Part shown: in pieces, positions 6,134-12,852 of the stretch
Layout of the letters: every line of letters starts with the position of its first letter
Position numbering within the stretch: the stretch's first letter is position 1
Assembly (NCBI GenBank): GCA_947447835.1
Contig: CANFLP010000046.1
Span: forward strand, 1 to 14,419
DNA from: Bacteroidota bacterium
GTDB taxonomy: Bacteria > Bacteroidota > Bacteroidia > Chitinophagales > Chitinophagaceae
DNA length: 14,419 nucleotides
Direction of reading: 5' to 3'
Translations under genes and position numbers: made by a program
The notes under the pieces: model-generated
Told to the model about the DNA's origin: nothing
Databases searched by the model: none
Seen by the model: only the letters and a program-made list of their open reading frames with translations

Positions 6134-7261
6134 TTAATTAAAAAAAGATTTTACTCCTTCTACAATATAAGACAATTGTTCCTCATCCATTTCGGTATGA
6201 ATTGGCAATGAACAAACACAAGGTGTTAATTGATCAGTAACTGGTAATACCCAATGTTGATTATGCTGATTCCCAAACATTTTTTGCAAATGCCCTGGAA
6301 CAGGATAATAAATCATGCATGGAATATCTTTCGCAGCTAAGTGCGCAATAAATTTTTCTCTATCTACTCCCTTTAACTGCATGGTATATTGATGAAACAC
6401 ATGTGTTGTGTATTTTCCGATTGCGGGTGGTACAATTTGAGAGACACTAGCAAAAGCATCTGAATAATATTTTGCAACTGCTTGTCTTGCCTTGCTATAT
6501 TCATCTAAGTGTCCCAATTTGATATTTAAAATAGCAGCTTGAATAGAATCCAATCTTGAGTTACAACCTACCACATCATGATAATATCTTTCTGATTGAC
6601 CATGATTTGCAATCATTGCCATTTTATCAGCTAATGCTTTATCGTTGGTAAATAACGCACCTCCATCTCCAAATGCACCTAAGTTTTTACTAGGATAAAA
6701 AGAAGTTGCTCCGATATGCCCAATGGTTCCTGTTTTCTTTTTAGTGCCATTAGAAAAAGTATAGTCACAACCAATAGCTTGTGCATTATCTTCAATCACG
6801 TAAATATTGTGTTGCTTAGCAATGGCCATAATCTCTTCCATTGGTGCTGCTTGACCATATAAATGAACAGGCACAATAGCTTTTGTTTTTGGAGTGATTG
6901 CTTTTTTCAAGCTCTCGATATCCATACAATAAGTCACAGGATCCACATCCACAAAAACAGGTGTTAATTTAAGCAACGCCACCACTTCGGTAGTTGCGAT
7001 ATATGTAAAGGAAGGGGTAATTACTTCGTCGCCTGGTTGTAAGTCCAAGGCCATCATAGCAATTTGCAAAGCGTCGGTTCCATTTGCACAAGGAATTACA
7101 TAATCAATACCCAGATAGGTACTCAGATTTTGAGCAAAATCCTTAACAGCCTTACCATTAATATAGGCTGCACTATCTAAAACCTCATGAATAGCTGCAT
7201 CTACTTGATCCTTAATAGCTAAGTACTGCGTTTTTGTGTCAACCATCTGAATTTTTCGCAT
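6134..7261 (-). CDS. DegT/DnrJ/EryC1-family nucleotide-sugar aminotransferase
   Basis: A 375-residue PLP-dependent aminotransferase that adds an amino group to a keto-sugar nucleotide. Visible family features are NGTDAL (60-65) for phosphate binding, IEDNAQAIG (156-164) with D158 and Q161 contacting the cofactor, and SFYPSKNLGAFGDGG (187-201), where K192 would form the internal aldimine. The late phrase IYYPVPGHLQKMF resembles enzymes acting on UDP-3-keto sugars of the WbpE/WlbC group; the exact substrate cannot be settled here. It is the first gene of the sugar operon. A -7-like box at 7276-7283 lies only about 15 bp before the ATG, suggesting a very short leader. Confidence 0.9.
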   Translation of the reverse strand: MRKIQMVDTKTQYLAIKDQVDAAIHEVLDSAAYINGKAVKDFAQNLSTYLGIDYVIPCANGTDALQIAMMALDLQPGDEVITPSFTYIATTEVVALLKLTPVFVDVDPVTYCMDIESLKKAITPKTKAIVPVHLYGQAAPMEEIMAIAKQHNIYVIEDNAQAIGCDYTFSNGTKKKTGTIGHIGATSFYPSKNLGAFGDGGALFTNDKALADKMAMIANHGQSERYYHDVVGCNSRLDSIQAAILNIKLGHLDEYSKARQAVAKYYSDAFASVSQIVPPAIGKYTTHVFHQYTMQLKGVDREKFIAHLAAKDIPCMIYYPVPGHLQKMFGNQHNQHWVLPVTDQLTPCVCSLPIHTEMDEEQLSYIVEGVKSFFN

Positions 7262-7275
7262 CCTATAAATTTTAG

Positions 7276-7283
7276 CAAAATTA
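7276..7283 (-). promoter_or_regulatory. -7 box of the nucleotide-sugar operon
   Basis: On the minus strand these bases read TAATTTTG, a full match to TAnnTTTG. Transcription would start about 8 nt before the aminotransferase ATG. No TTTG is seen at the -33 distance, so the call is moderate. Confidence 0.4.
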
Positions 7284-7296
7284 CAATAAAAAGACT

Positions 7297-7304
7297 GATT
7301 TTTG
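7297..7304 (+). promoter_or_regulatory. Weak -7 box of waaA
   Basis: GATTTTTG differs from TAnnTTTG only in its first base and would start transcription near 7311, about 12 nt before the waaA ATG. The 61-bp gap between the divergent genes must hold promoters for both, and this is the best plus-strand candidate. The -33 element is unclear. Confidence 0.3.
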
Positions 7305-7322
7305 CCCTAACAACCATATTCC

Positions 7323-8567
7323 ATGCTATTGTACAAGCTATTCTTATTTTGCTATCCTAAAATAGCCAAACTACTAGGATTATTTAATCCTAAGGCTAAG
7401 CAATGGGTTAATGGACAAAATGGAGTTTGGGAAGAAATTGACGAGCAACAAATAAAGCTTCAAGGACAACCTACGGTTTGGATACATGCCGCATCCTATG
7501 GCGAATTTGAACAAGGCCTCCCTATTATTGAAACCATAAAATTAAAGTATCCAGGCTATAAAATTTGGCTTACATTTTTCTCGCCTTCGGGATACTTACA
7601 CCGAAAAAATGACCCCTCGGTTGACGTAGTTACCTATCTCCCTTTTGACGGCCCCAAAAACGCAATTAAATTTTTGAATGCAGTGAACCCAAAATTAATT
7701 GTTTTTATAAAATACGAATTTTGGTTTTACTATTTAAGTGAAGCAAAGTCAAGAGGTATTCCAACTATTTTGGCATCCGCCATTTTTCGTCCCAATCAAA
7801 TATTTTTTAAATGGTATGGTGGTTTTTACAACAAAATGCTTCTCTTATTTTCCAATGTATTGGTTCAAGATAAGGAGTCTTATCATTTAGTAGAATCCAT
7901 TATAAATAAGCGTGTACTTTCCATTTCTGGCGATACTCGTTTTGATCGTGTTGTTCAAACTGCAACAAATATTAGCAGCATCGATTGGATACATTTACTA
8001 AGTAATGATAAATATATAGTTGCTGGAAGTACTTGGAAAGAAGATGAATTAATATTATCAAAAACGGCCGCTCACTTTACACAATTCAATTGGATCATTG
8101 TGCCGCACCATGTAGATCCAAAAAATATTGCATCTTGTAAAAGCATATTCCCCAATGCGATTACTTTAACTGAGTTATTAAATAATCGTATACAACAAAC
8201 CAAGCCCATTGTTCTTATTGTGGATCGAATAGGTATATTAAGAACCCTATATCAATATGCCTTTGTCTCCTATGTAGGTGGTGGATTTGGCACTGACGGT
8301 GTTCATAATGTGCTTGAGCCTGCAGCTTTTAGCAAGCCAGTAATATGGGGACAAAATGACACTAAATATAGAGAAGCAGTAGGTTTAAGAGAACATGAAG
8401 GCGGATTTAGAATCAAGAATGAAGCAGATTTAGTAATGCATTTAAATGAGTTTATACAGTCAACTAATTACTACGAAAAAGTAAGCAATAATGCTAGAAT
8501 ATACATTCAAAACAACGCAGGCGCTACAACTAAAACCATGTCTTTAATTGACGGGTATTTAGATTAG
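7323..8567 (+). CDS. waaA: 3-deoxy-D-manno-octulosonic acid (Kdo) transferase
   Basis: A 414-residue inner-membrane-associated glycosyltransferase that moves Kdo from CMP-Kdo onto lipid A precursor, the first core step of LPS synthesis. The hydrophobic N-terminus (LLYKLFLFCYP) fits the membrane anchor. VWIHAASYGEFEQ (52-64) carries the catalytic Glu E61, and KYEFWFY (130-136) matches the second conserved acidic site at E132. The donor domain includes SGDTRFDR, a V-A-G-S-T-W phrase and GGGFGTDGVHNVLEPAAF near residues 317-334. The length is close to the usual 410-430. It is transcribed away from the nucleotide-sugar operon, which supports an envelope-polysaccharide neighbourhood. How many Kdo residues it adds cannot be read from sequence. 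Confidence 0.94.
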   Translation: MLLYKLFLFCYPKIAKLLGLFNPKAKQWVNGQNGVWEEIDEQQIKLQGQPTVWIHAASYGEFEQGLPIIETIKLKYPGYKIWLTFFSPSGYLHRKNDPSVDVVTYLPFDGPKNAIKFLNAVNPKLIVFIKYEFWFYYLSEAKSRGIPTILASAIFRPNQIFFKWYGGFYNKMLLLFSNVLVQDKESYHLVESIINKRVLSISGDTRFDRVVQTATNISSIDWIHLLSNDKYIVAGSTWKEDELILSKTAAHFTQFNWIIVPHHVDPKNIASCKSIFPNAITLTELLNNRIQQTKPIVLIVDRIGILRTLYQYAFVSYVGGGFGTDGVHNVLEPAAFSKPVIWGQNDTKYREAVGLREHEGGFRIKNEADLVMHLNEFIQSTNYYEKVSNNARIYIQNNAGATTKTMSLIDGYLD

Positions 8568-8587
8568 TCTCCTATGCTAAGAATGTT

Positions 8588-8595
8588 TACTTTTG
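8588..8595 (+). promoter_or_regulatory. -7 box of the tdk-ccmB operon
   Basis: TACTTTTG matches TAnnTTTG fully and lies 46 bp before the tdk ATG, in the gap after waaA. Only a weak TTAG is found at the -33 distance (8564-8567). A GAGGA at 8632-8636, five bases before the ATG, is one of the few Shine-Dalgarno-like sites in the window. Confidence 0.45.
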
Positions 8596-8640
8596 AGGCT
8601 GATTAACAAGTGTAAAAGAATAAATTAATAAGAGGAAGTT

Positions 8641-9204
8641 ATGTTTATTGAACAGAATATTAGAGGCGAAAAAAGAGGCTTTATCGAAGTGATTTGTGGA
8701 AGTATGTTTAGCGGTAAGACCGAAGAATTAATAAGAAGATTAAAGCGTGCTAAAATTGCTAACTTAAAAGTAGAAATTTACAAGCCAGCAATTGACACGC
8801 GATATGATCAAAATAAAGTAGTGAGTCATGATGCTAATTCTATACCATCAACTCCTGTAGATCATTCTAGTAAAATTTTATTATTAGCAGAAAATGCTGA
8901 AGTAGTTGGGATAGACGAAGCGCAATTTTTTGACGAGGATGTAATTCGTGTTGCAGAGCAATTAGCAATGCAAGGCAAAAGAGTGATTGTTGCTGGATTA
9001 GATATGGATTATTTAGGAAAACCTTTCGGCCCTATGCCACAATTACTAGCTATCGCTGATTTTATTACTAAACTACATGCTATCTGTGTGCAATGTGGTC
9101 ATTTAGCAAATATCTCCTATCGCACAAGTGAGGAAGGTGGAACTGTAGTATTAGGCGAGAAAAATAATTACGAACCAAGATGTAGAATATGCGCGAGCAA
9201 GTAA
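8641..9204 (+). CDS. tdk: Thymidine kinase, TK1-like
   Basis: A 187-residue cytoplasmic enzyme that phosphorylates thymidine with ATP in pyrimidine salvage. GSMFSGKT (20-27) is the P-loop. GIDEAQFF (90-97) has the Walker B Asp D92 and the catalytic Glu E93. Four cysteines in two CxxC pairs (C149/C152 and C181/C184) form the structural zinc site of type II thymidine kinases. The length is typical. It begins with an ATG behind a GAGGA Shine-Dalgarno-like site. Its last 16 bases overlap the start of ccmB in another frame, and the overlap includes the codon for zinc ligand C184. The pairing with a heme-export gene looks like translational coupling rather than shared biochemistry. Confidence 0.96.
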   Translation: MFIEQNIRGEKRGFIEVICGSMFSGKTEELIRRLKRAKIANLKVEIYKPAIDTRYDQNKVVSHDANSIPSTPVDHSSKILLLAENAEVVGIDEAQFFDEDVIRVAEQLAMQGKRVIVAGLDMDYLGKPFGPMPQLLAIADFITKLHAICVQCGHLANISYRTSEEGGTVVLGEKNNYEPRCRICASK

Positions 9205-9851
9205 AAAATATATTTACCTTACTAAAAAAGGATTTGTTGTTGGAATTCCGTCAGCAGTATGCTTTTTTTGGTATCCTTTTATATATTGCTTCTACTACTT
9301 TTGTAATCTACTTAACAATGGGTCAGCCCGATGACAAAGTATGGAATGGCTTGTATTGGGTAATTCTATTATTTATTTGCATTAACGCTGTTGCCCGTAG
9401 TTTTCTACAAGAAGGCCGAGGACGCATGCTATATTTTTATACCATTGCTAGCCCTGTAGATTTTATATTCTCTAAGCTTATTTACAATAGTATTTTAATG
9501 GTGTTGATGAGTGGATTAAGCTTGTTATTGTTTACTTTATTATTAGGAAACCCACTTCAGCACGGATGGTTATTCTTTGGCATTAGTTGCCTAGGTGGTA
9601 TTAGCTTAAGCCTTGTATTTAGTTTCCTTGCTGCCATTGCATCAAAAGCACAACAGCCTGCAGCTATCATGGCTATTTTAGGATTCCCATTAATTATTCC
9701 TCAGATTCTTTTATTAATACGCATTGCGAATATTGCATTTGCAGATATTGTACAAAATGGATTGCCTCAACTTGTTGGAATGCTCGCTGGATTTGATATA
9801 ATGATTATAGCACTTGCCTATATCTTATTCCCTTTTCTTTGGAAAGATTAG
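9189..9851 (+). CDS. ccmB: Heme exporter subunit CcmB
   Basis: A 220-residue inner-membrane protein of the CcmB family, the membrane subunit working with the ATPase CcmA in cytochrome c maturation system I. The N-terminus KNIFTLLKKDLLLEFRQ and the loop FLQEGRGRMLYFYTIASP, near residues 72-89, are typical. About six hydrophobic segments follow the family layout, and the length matches the usual 220. The start at 9189 lies inside tdk, giving a 16-nt overlap; no other ATG near the conserved N-terminus exists. ccmA is not in the window, and ccmC and a ccmD-like gene lie about 3 kb away on the other strand. The gene stops 8 bp before the stop codon of the convergent AMP nucleosidase gene, with no clear terminator between. 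Confidence 0.92.
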   Translation: MREQVKNIFTLLKKDLLLEFRQQYAFFGILLYIASTTFVIYLTMGQPDDKVWNGLYWVILLFICINAVARSFLQEGRGRMLYFYTIASPVDFIFSKLIYNSILMVLMSGLSLLLFTLLLGNPLQHGWLFFGISCLGGISLSLVFSFLAAIASKAQQPAAIMAILGFPLIIPQILLLIRIANIAFADIVQNGLPQLVGMLAGFDIMIIALAYILFPFLWKD

Positions 9852-9859
9852 AGATACCT

Positions 9860-10630
9860 TTAAAATTGCAAATGCCTTACAGTTTGACCGTTATTGATTA
9901 ATTGTTTCAATGACTCTATACCAATTCTTAAATGACGATCTACAAACTGGGCAGTAACCTTACTATCACTGACTTCTGTTTTAACACCTTCTGGAATCAT
10001 TGGAGAATCACTTACTAATAACAAAGCACCTGTTGGAATTTTATTATAGAAACCGACTGTAAAAATAGTAGCAGTTTCCATATCAATAGCATAAGCTCGT
10101 AGCTTAGTCAAGTATTCTTTAAATTCATCATCATGTTCCCAAACGCGACGGTTAGTAGTATACACCGTACCTGTCCAATAATCCACATTATTATCACGAA
10201 TGGTAGTTGAAATTGCTTTTTGTAATGCGAAGGCTGGAAGCGCTGGCACTTCGGCAGGAAAATAGTCATTGGAAGTACCCTCTCCTCTTATAGCTGCAAT
10301 TGGTAAAATTAAATCGCCAATTGTATTTCTTCTTTTCAATCCGCCACACTTACCTAAAAATAAAACTGCTTCTGGGTGAATGGCCGTTAATAAATCCATG
10401 ATAGTTGCAGCACCTGGACTACCCATCCCAAAATTAATGATAGTAATCCCATCAGCCGTAGCACATTGCATGGGTCTATCTCTTCCTATCACTTCTACAC
10501 CATTCCACTCTGCAAACATGTTTACATAATTGCTAAAATTGGTCAACAAAATGTATTTGCCAAATTGCTCAAGGGTTGCACCTGTATATCTTGGAAGCCA
10601 GTTGGATACAATTTCTTCTTTCGTTTTCAT
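9860..10630 (-). CDS. amn: AMP nucleosidase, short form
   Basis: A 256-residue protein with only the nucleoside-phosphorylase-like catalytic domain. The enterobacterial Amn is nearly twice as long because of an extra N-terminal domain. The reaction is hydrolysis of AMP to adenine and ribose 5-phosphate. Visible motifs are NFGMGSPGA (66-74), LGKCGGL (92-98), AIDMETATIF (181-190) with M184 and E185 for ribose binding, and SDSPM (207-211) with D208 as the likely base-contacting acid. It matches the short AMP nucleosidase type of Bacteroidota. Other family members (uridine or purine nucleoside phosphorylases) are less likely, but substrate specificity is family-based. It is divergent from the HsdR_N-domain gene. 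Confidence 0.88.
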   Translation of the reverse strand: MKTKEEIVSNWLPRYTGATLEQFGKYILLTNFSNYVNMFAEWNGVEVIGRDRPMQCATADGITIINFGMGSPGAATIMDLLTAIHPEAVLFLGKCGGLKRRNTIGDLILPIAAIRGEGTSNDYFPAEVPALPAFALQKAISTTIRDNNVDYWTGTVYTTNRRVWEHDDEFKEYLTKLRAYAIDMETATIFTVGFYNKIPTGALLLVSDSPMIPEGVKTEVSDSKVTAQFVDRHLRIGIESLKQLINNGQTVRHLQF

Positions 10631-10635
10631 AAGCG

Positions 10636-10643
10636 TATCTTTG
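10636..10643 (+). promoter_or_regulatory. -7 box candidate for the HsdR_N-domain gene
   Basis: TATCTTTG is a full match to TAnnTTTG, 63 bp before the ATG at 10707. It overlaps the leader of the divergent AMP nucleosidase gene. No good -33 TTTG is seen at the right distance. Confidence 0.35.
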
Positions 10644-10659
10644 AATTGAACTTAATCTA

Positions 10660-10690
10660 AATAAATAGAGTTAATATATAAAATTACAAA
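10660..10690 (-). promoter_or_regulatory. Promoter candidate for AMP nucleosidase
   Basis: On the minus strand TTTG (10690-10687) and TATTTATT (10667-10660) are 19 nt apart. The spacing is right but the -7 box has two mismatches. The leader would be about 23 nt. Confidence 0.3.
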
Positions 10691-10706
10691 TTTTATTGGA
10701 CAATTT

Positions 10707-11171
10707 ATGATCTCCTTAAACTACCCGTCCTATCCTTTTAAGTTACGTAAAAACCAAGCGCTGATTACTGTTGATGCAGAAAATGAAGCGAAAGATCAAA
10801 TATTCGACCCGTTTAGAAAAAAATGGGTCATACTTACTCCCGAAGAATGGGTTAGACAAAATATGTTACAATACCTAGTACAAACTTGCATGTACCCTGC
10901 AACACTCATTGCAGTTGAGAAATCAATTCAATTAGGTGAACTTACAAAACGTTTTGATATCCTTATTTATAAAGAAGCGAAGCCTTGGATGATTATTGAA
11001 TGCAAGGAAGCGAATGTTCCAATCTCTGATAAAACAATCCAACAGTTGTTTCAATACCAACAAGTTTTAGAAGCCGAATTTTTATTTGCTAGCAATGGGC
11101 ATGAAACGGTGGGTGCCCAAATAAAATCGGGGAAACTGCAAGCGCTGCAAAATTTCCCCGAGTATCTATAA
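10707..11171 (+). CDS. Standalone HsdR_N-domain (PD-(D/E)xK) nuclease-like protein
   Basis: A 154-residue protein matching the type I restriction enzyme R-subunit N-terminal domain (HSDR_N_2), but with no helicase motor and no hsdM or hsdS near it. The nuclease signature is visible: E46/E47 in the first helix (LTPEEWVRQNM), D84 in RFDILIY, and E98-C99-K100 in WMIIECKEA, with a late QLFQYQQV helix as in the family. All catalytic residues are present, so it should be active or at least fold as a nuclease. From memory, such single-domain proteins are widespread in Bacteroidota, often near housekeeping genes, and their role is not established. It is probably not a restriction enzyme. The 3' end carries a hairpin that seems to serve the opposing gdhA transcript. 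Confidence 0.8.
   Translation: MISLNYPSYPFKLRKNQALITVDAENEAKDQIFDPFRKKWVILTPEEWVRQNMLQYLVQTCMYPATLIAVEKSIQLGELTKRFDILIYKEAKPWMIIECKEANVPISDKTIQQLFQYQQVLEAEFLFASNGHETVGAQIKSGKLQALQNFPEYL
11119..11161 (-). terminator. Probable gdhA terminator inside the opposing gene
   Basis: TCGGGGAAA (11127-11135) and TTTCCCCGA (11153-11161) are a perfect 9-bp inverted repeat, with a further TGCA/TGCA pairing inside (11137-11140, 11146-11149). On the minus strand the stem is followed by the T-rich tract TTTTATTT. On the plus strand no T run follows. It lies about 47 bp beyond the gdhA stop, within the last codons of the HsdR_N-domain gene. Confidence 0.55.
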
Positions 11172-11207
11172 ATATATTATTTAGTTGCTTCTTTATTCCC
11201 CTAACTG

Positions 11208-12629
11208 CTATGGGAAAATACCTAATTCAGCATAAGAAGTTCCTACCTTATCAATTGCACAAACATATGCCGCTGTTCTCATATCTGGAATAGAAGGATT
11301 TGCTTTCCAAATATCCATAATTTCTCTAGTTGCATTAATCATAGTTTCTTCCAAACCACTATGTACTAAATCAATTTCGTCTGGACCATGTGCGATGATT
11401 TGTTTTTCAGCTTCAGTTACTTTTTTGCCAGTCAATTCCTCTATTTGATTTAAGATATTGATATTCGCATTTTCGGTAAATCGCTTCTCTAAACGACCAT
11501 AACGTACGTGGCTTAAATTCTTTAACCACTCAAAGTAGGAAACTGTTACCCCACCTGCGTTTAAGTACATATCTGGAATGACTAAAATTCCTTTTTTAGC
11601 AAACACATCATCTGCTTCTGGAGTTAAAGGACCATTCGCTGCTTCTCCAATAATTTTAGCTTTAATGCGTGGTGCATTATTACCATCAATTACATTTTCT
11701 AATGCAGCAGGAATTAAAATATCACATTCCATTTCTAATGCATCAGCGCTTTTTTCAATATTGGTTGCGCCAGGAAAATTTAAAATACTTCCTGTTGCTT
11801 TACGGTGTTGAAAAACTGCTTCTTCGTTTAAGCCATCCTTGCAATAAATAGCACCTTCGTATTCTGCAATCGCAATTACATTTGCTCCGTGCTCTCTAAA
11901 GAATTTTGCAGTATAGTAACCTACGTTACCTAATCCTTGAACAATAACATTTTTATTTTCAATACCAACTGTTAAACCCGCTTTAGCCATTACTTCTGGC
12001 ATTAAACAAACCTCTCTAACTCCGTAAAATACACCTAAGCCAGTAGCTTCTTTACGACCTCTTACGCCACCCAATGAAATTGGCTTACCAGTTACACAAC
12101 CAGCAGCATCAATTTCACCTGGTTTTAAAGATTGATATGTATCCACAATCCATGCCATTTCTCTCTCACCTGTTCCGTAATCTGGCGCAGGCACATCAAT
12201 ACCAGGACCTATAAAATTTTTCTTTACTAATTCAGATGTATATCTTCTTGTGATTTTTTCTAATTCATATGCGCTTAAAGATCTTGGGCTAATTTTAATA
12301 CCACCCTTTGCTCCACCAAATGGCACATTCACAATGGCACACTTGTAAGTCATCAATGCAGCAAGTGCCATTACCTCGTCCTGATTTACCGCCATACTAA
12401 AACGGATACCCCCTTTACAAGGAGATTTATGTTGTGAGTGTTGTACTCTGTATGCTTCAATAACTTCAATACGTCCGTCGTCCATTTTTACTGGGAAACG
12501 CATACTATACACGCTATTACAAGCTTTTATTTGTTCTAAAATACCAACCTCCCATTTTGTATATTGAGATGCTTTATCAAAACTTCGTTCTACACTTTGG
12601 AAAAAACTATATTCCTTATTCTCTGACAT
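11208..12629 (-). CDS. gdhA: Glutamate dehydrogenase (Glu/Leu/Phe/Val family)
   Basis: A 473-residue enzyme interconverting glutamate and 2-oxoglutarate plus ammonia. The catalytic N-terminal domain shows CKGGIRF (71-77) with K72, LMTYKCA (92-98) with K96, PFGGAKGGI (103-111) with catalytic K108, and PAPDYGTG (147-154) with D150. The Rossmann domain has GLGNVG near residue 233, and NAGGVTVSYFEW lies near residue 360. The set fits glutamate rather than branched-chain substrates. Whether it uses NAD or NADP is not clear from the visible residues. It starts 24 bp after the ccmD-like gene and is probably co-transcribed with ccmC-ccmD. A hairpin with a T tract downstream (11119-11161) likely ends the transcript. 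Confidence 0.92.
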   Translation of the reverse strand: MSENKEYSFFQSVERSFDKASQYTKWEVGILEQIKACNSVYSMRFPVKMDDGRIEVIEAYRVQHSQHKSPCKGGIRFSMAVNQDEVMALAALMTYKCAIVNVPFGGAKGGIKISPRSLSAYELEKITRRYTSELVKKNFIGPGIDVPAPDYGTGEREMAWIVDTYQSLKPGEIDAAGCVTGKPISLGGVRGRKEATGLGVFYGVREVCLMPEVMAKAGLTVGIENKNVIVQGLGNVGYYTAKFFREHGANVIAIAEYEGAIYCKDGLNEEAVFQHRKATGSILNFPGATNIEKSADALEMECDILIPAALENVIDGNNAPRIKAKIIGEAANGPLTPEADDVFAKKGILVIPDMYLNAGGVTVSYFEWLKNLSHVRYGRLEKRFTENANINILNQIEELTGKKVTEAEKQIIAHGPDEIDLVHSGLEETMINATREIMDIWKANPSIPDMRTAAYVCAIDKVGTSYAELGIFP

Positions 12630-12653
12630 AACAATCGTTTTAAATTGACTAAA

Positions 12654-12815
12654 TTATTTATTCTCTAATTGAGATACTTTTTTATCGATACTAGCAACGT
12701 AAATGAATAGCCCTACTAAAATAATAGATACAATAGTCATCACTAAATATATCTTTCCATTTTGAACCATGATACCTTCATTTTTAACTACTTGAGTTTG
12801 TAATAAGTTGAACAT
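12654..12815 (-). CDS. CcmD-like small membrane protein
   Basis: A 53-residue protein with one hydrophobic segment (about 23-41, IYLVMTIVSIILVGLFIYV) followed by ASIDKKVSQLENK. The pattern G-K-I-Y, membrane span, then a short charged tail ending in a leucine-glutamate heptad-like stretch is that of the CcmD-family proteins annotated in Bacteroidota. In system I, CcmD helps CcmC release heme-loaded CcmE. Its place 37 bp after ccmC supports the call strongly. A second in-frame ATG (residue 16, MVQNGK) is an alternative start that would leave 38 residues; the first has no clear Shine-Dalgarno either. The gene is followed after 24 bp by gdhA. The tiny size makes any name from sequence alone uncertain, but context raises confidence. 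Confidence 0.72.
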   Translation of the reverse strand: MFNLLQTQVVKNEGIMVQNGKIYLVMTIVSIILVGLFIYVASIDKKVSQLENK

Positions 12816-12852
12816 ATAAATTATATTATTTGTTAATTAAATTTTATTTGAA

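Noticed and set aside
10466..10660. 64-codon plus-strand open frame at the start of AMP nucleosidase
   Set aside because: Antisense to the conserved N-terminus of that enzyme; composition does not look like a real protein.
10707..11171. Type I restriction-modification defence locus
   Set aside because: Only the HsdR N-terminal domain is present; no motor domains, methylase or specificity subunit, and the neighbours are housekeeping genes.
11578..11851. Two plus-strand open frames within gdhA
   Set aside because: Both are antisense to the Rossmann domain of gdhA and overlap each other.
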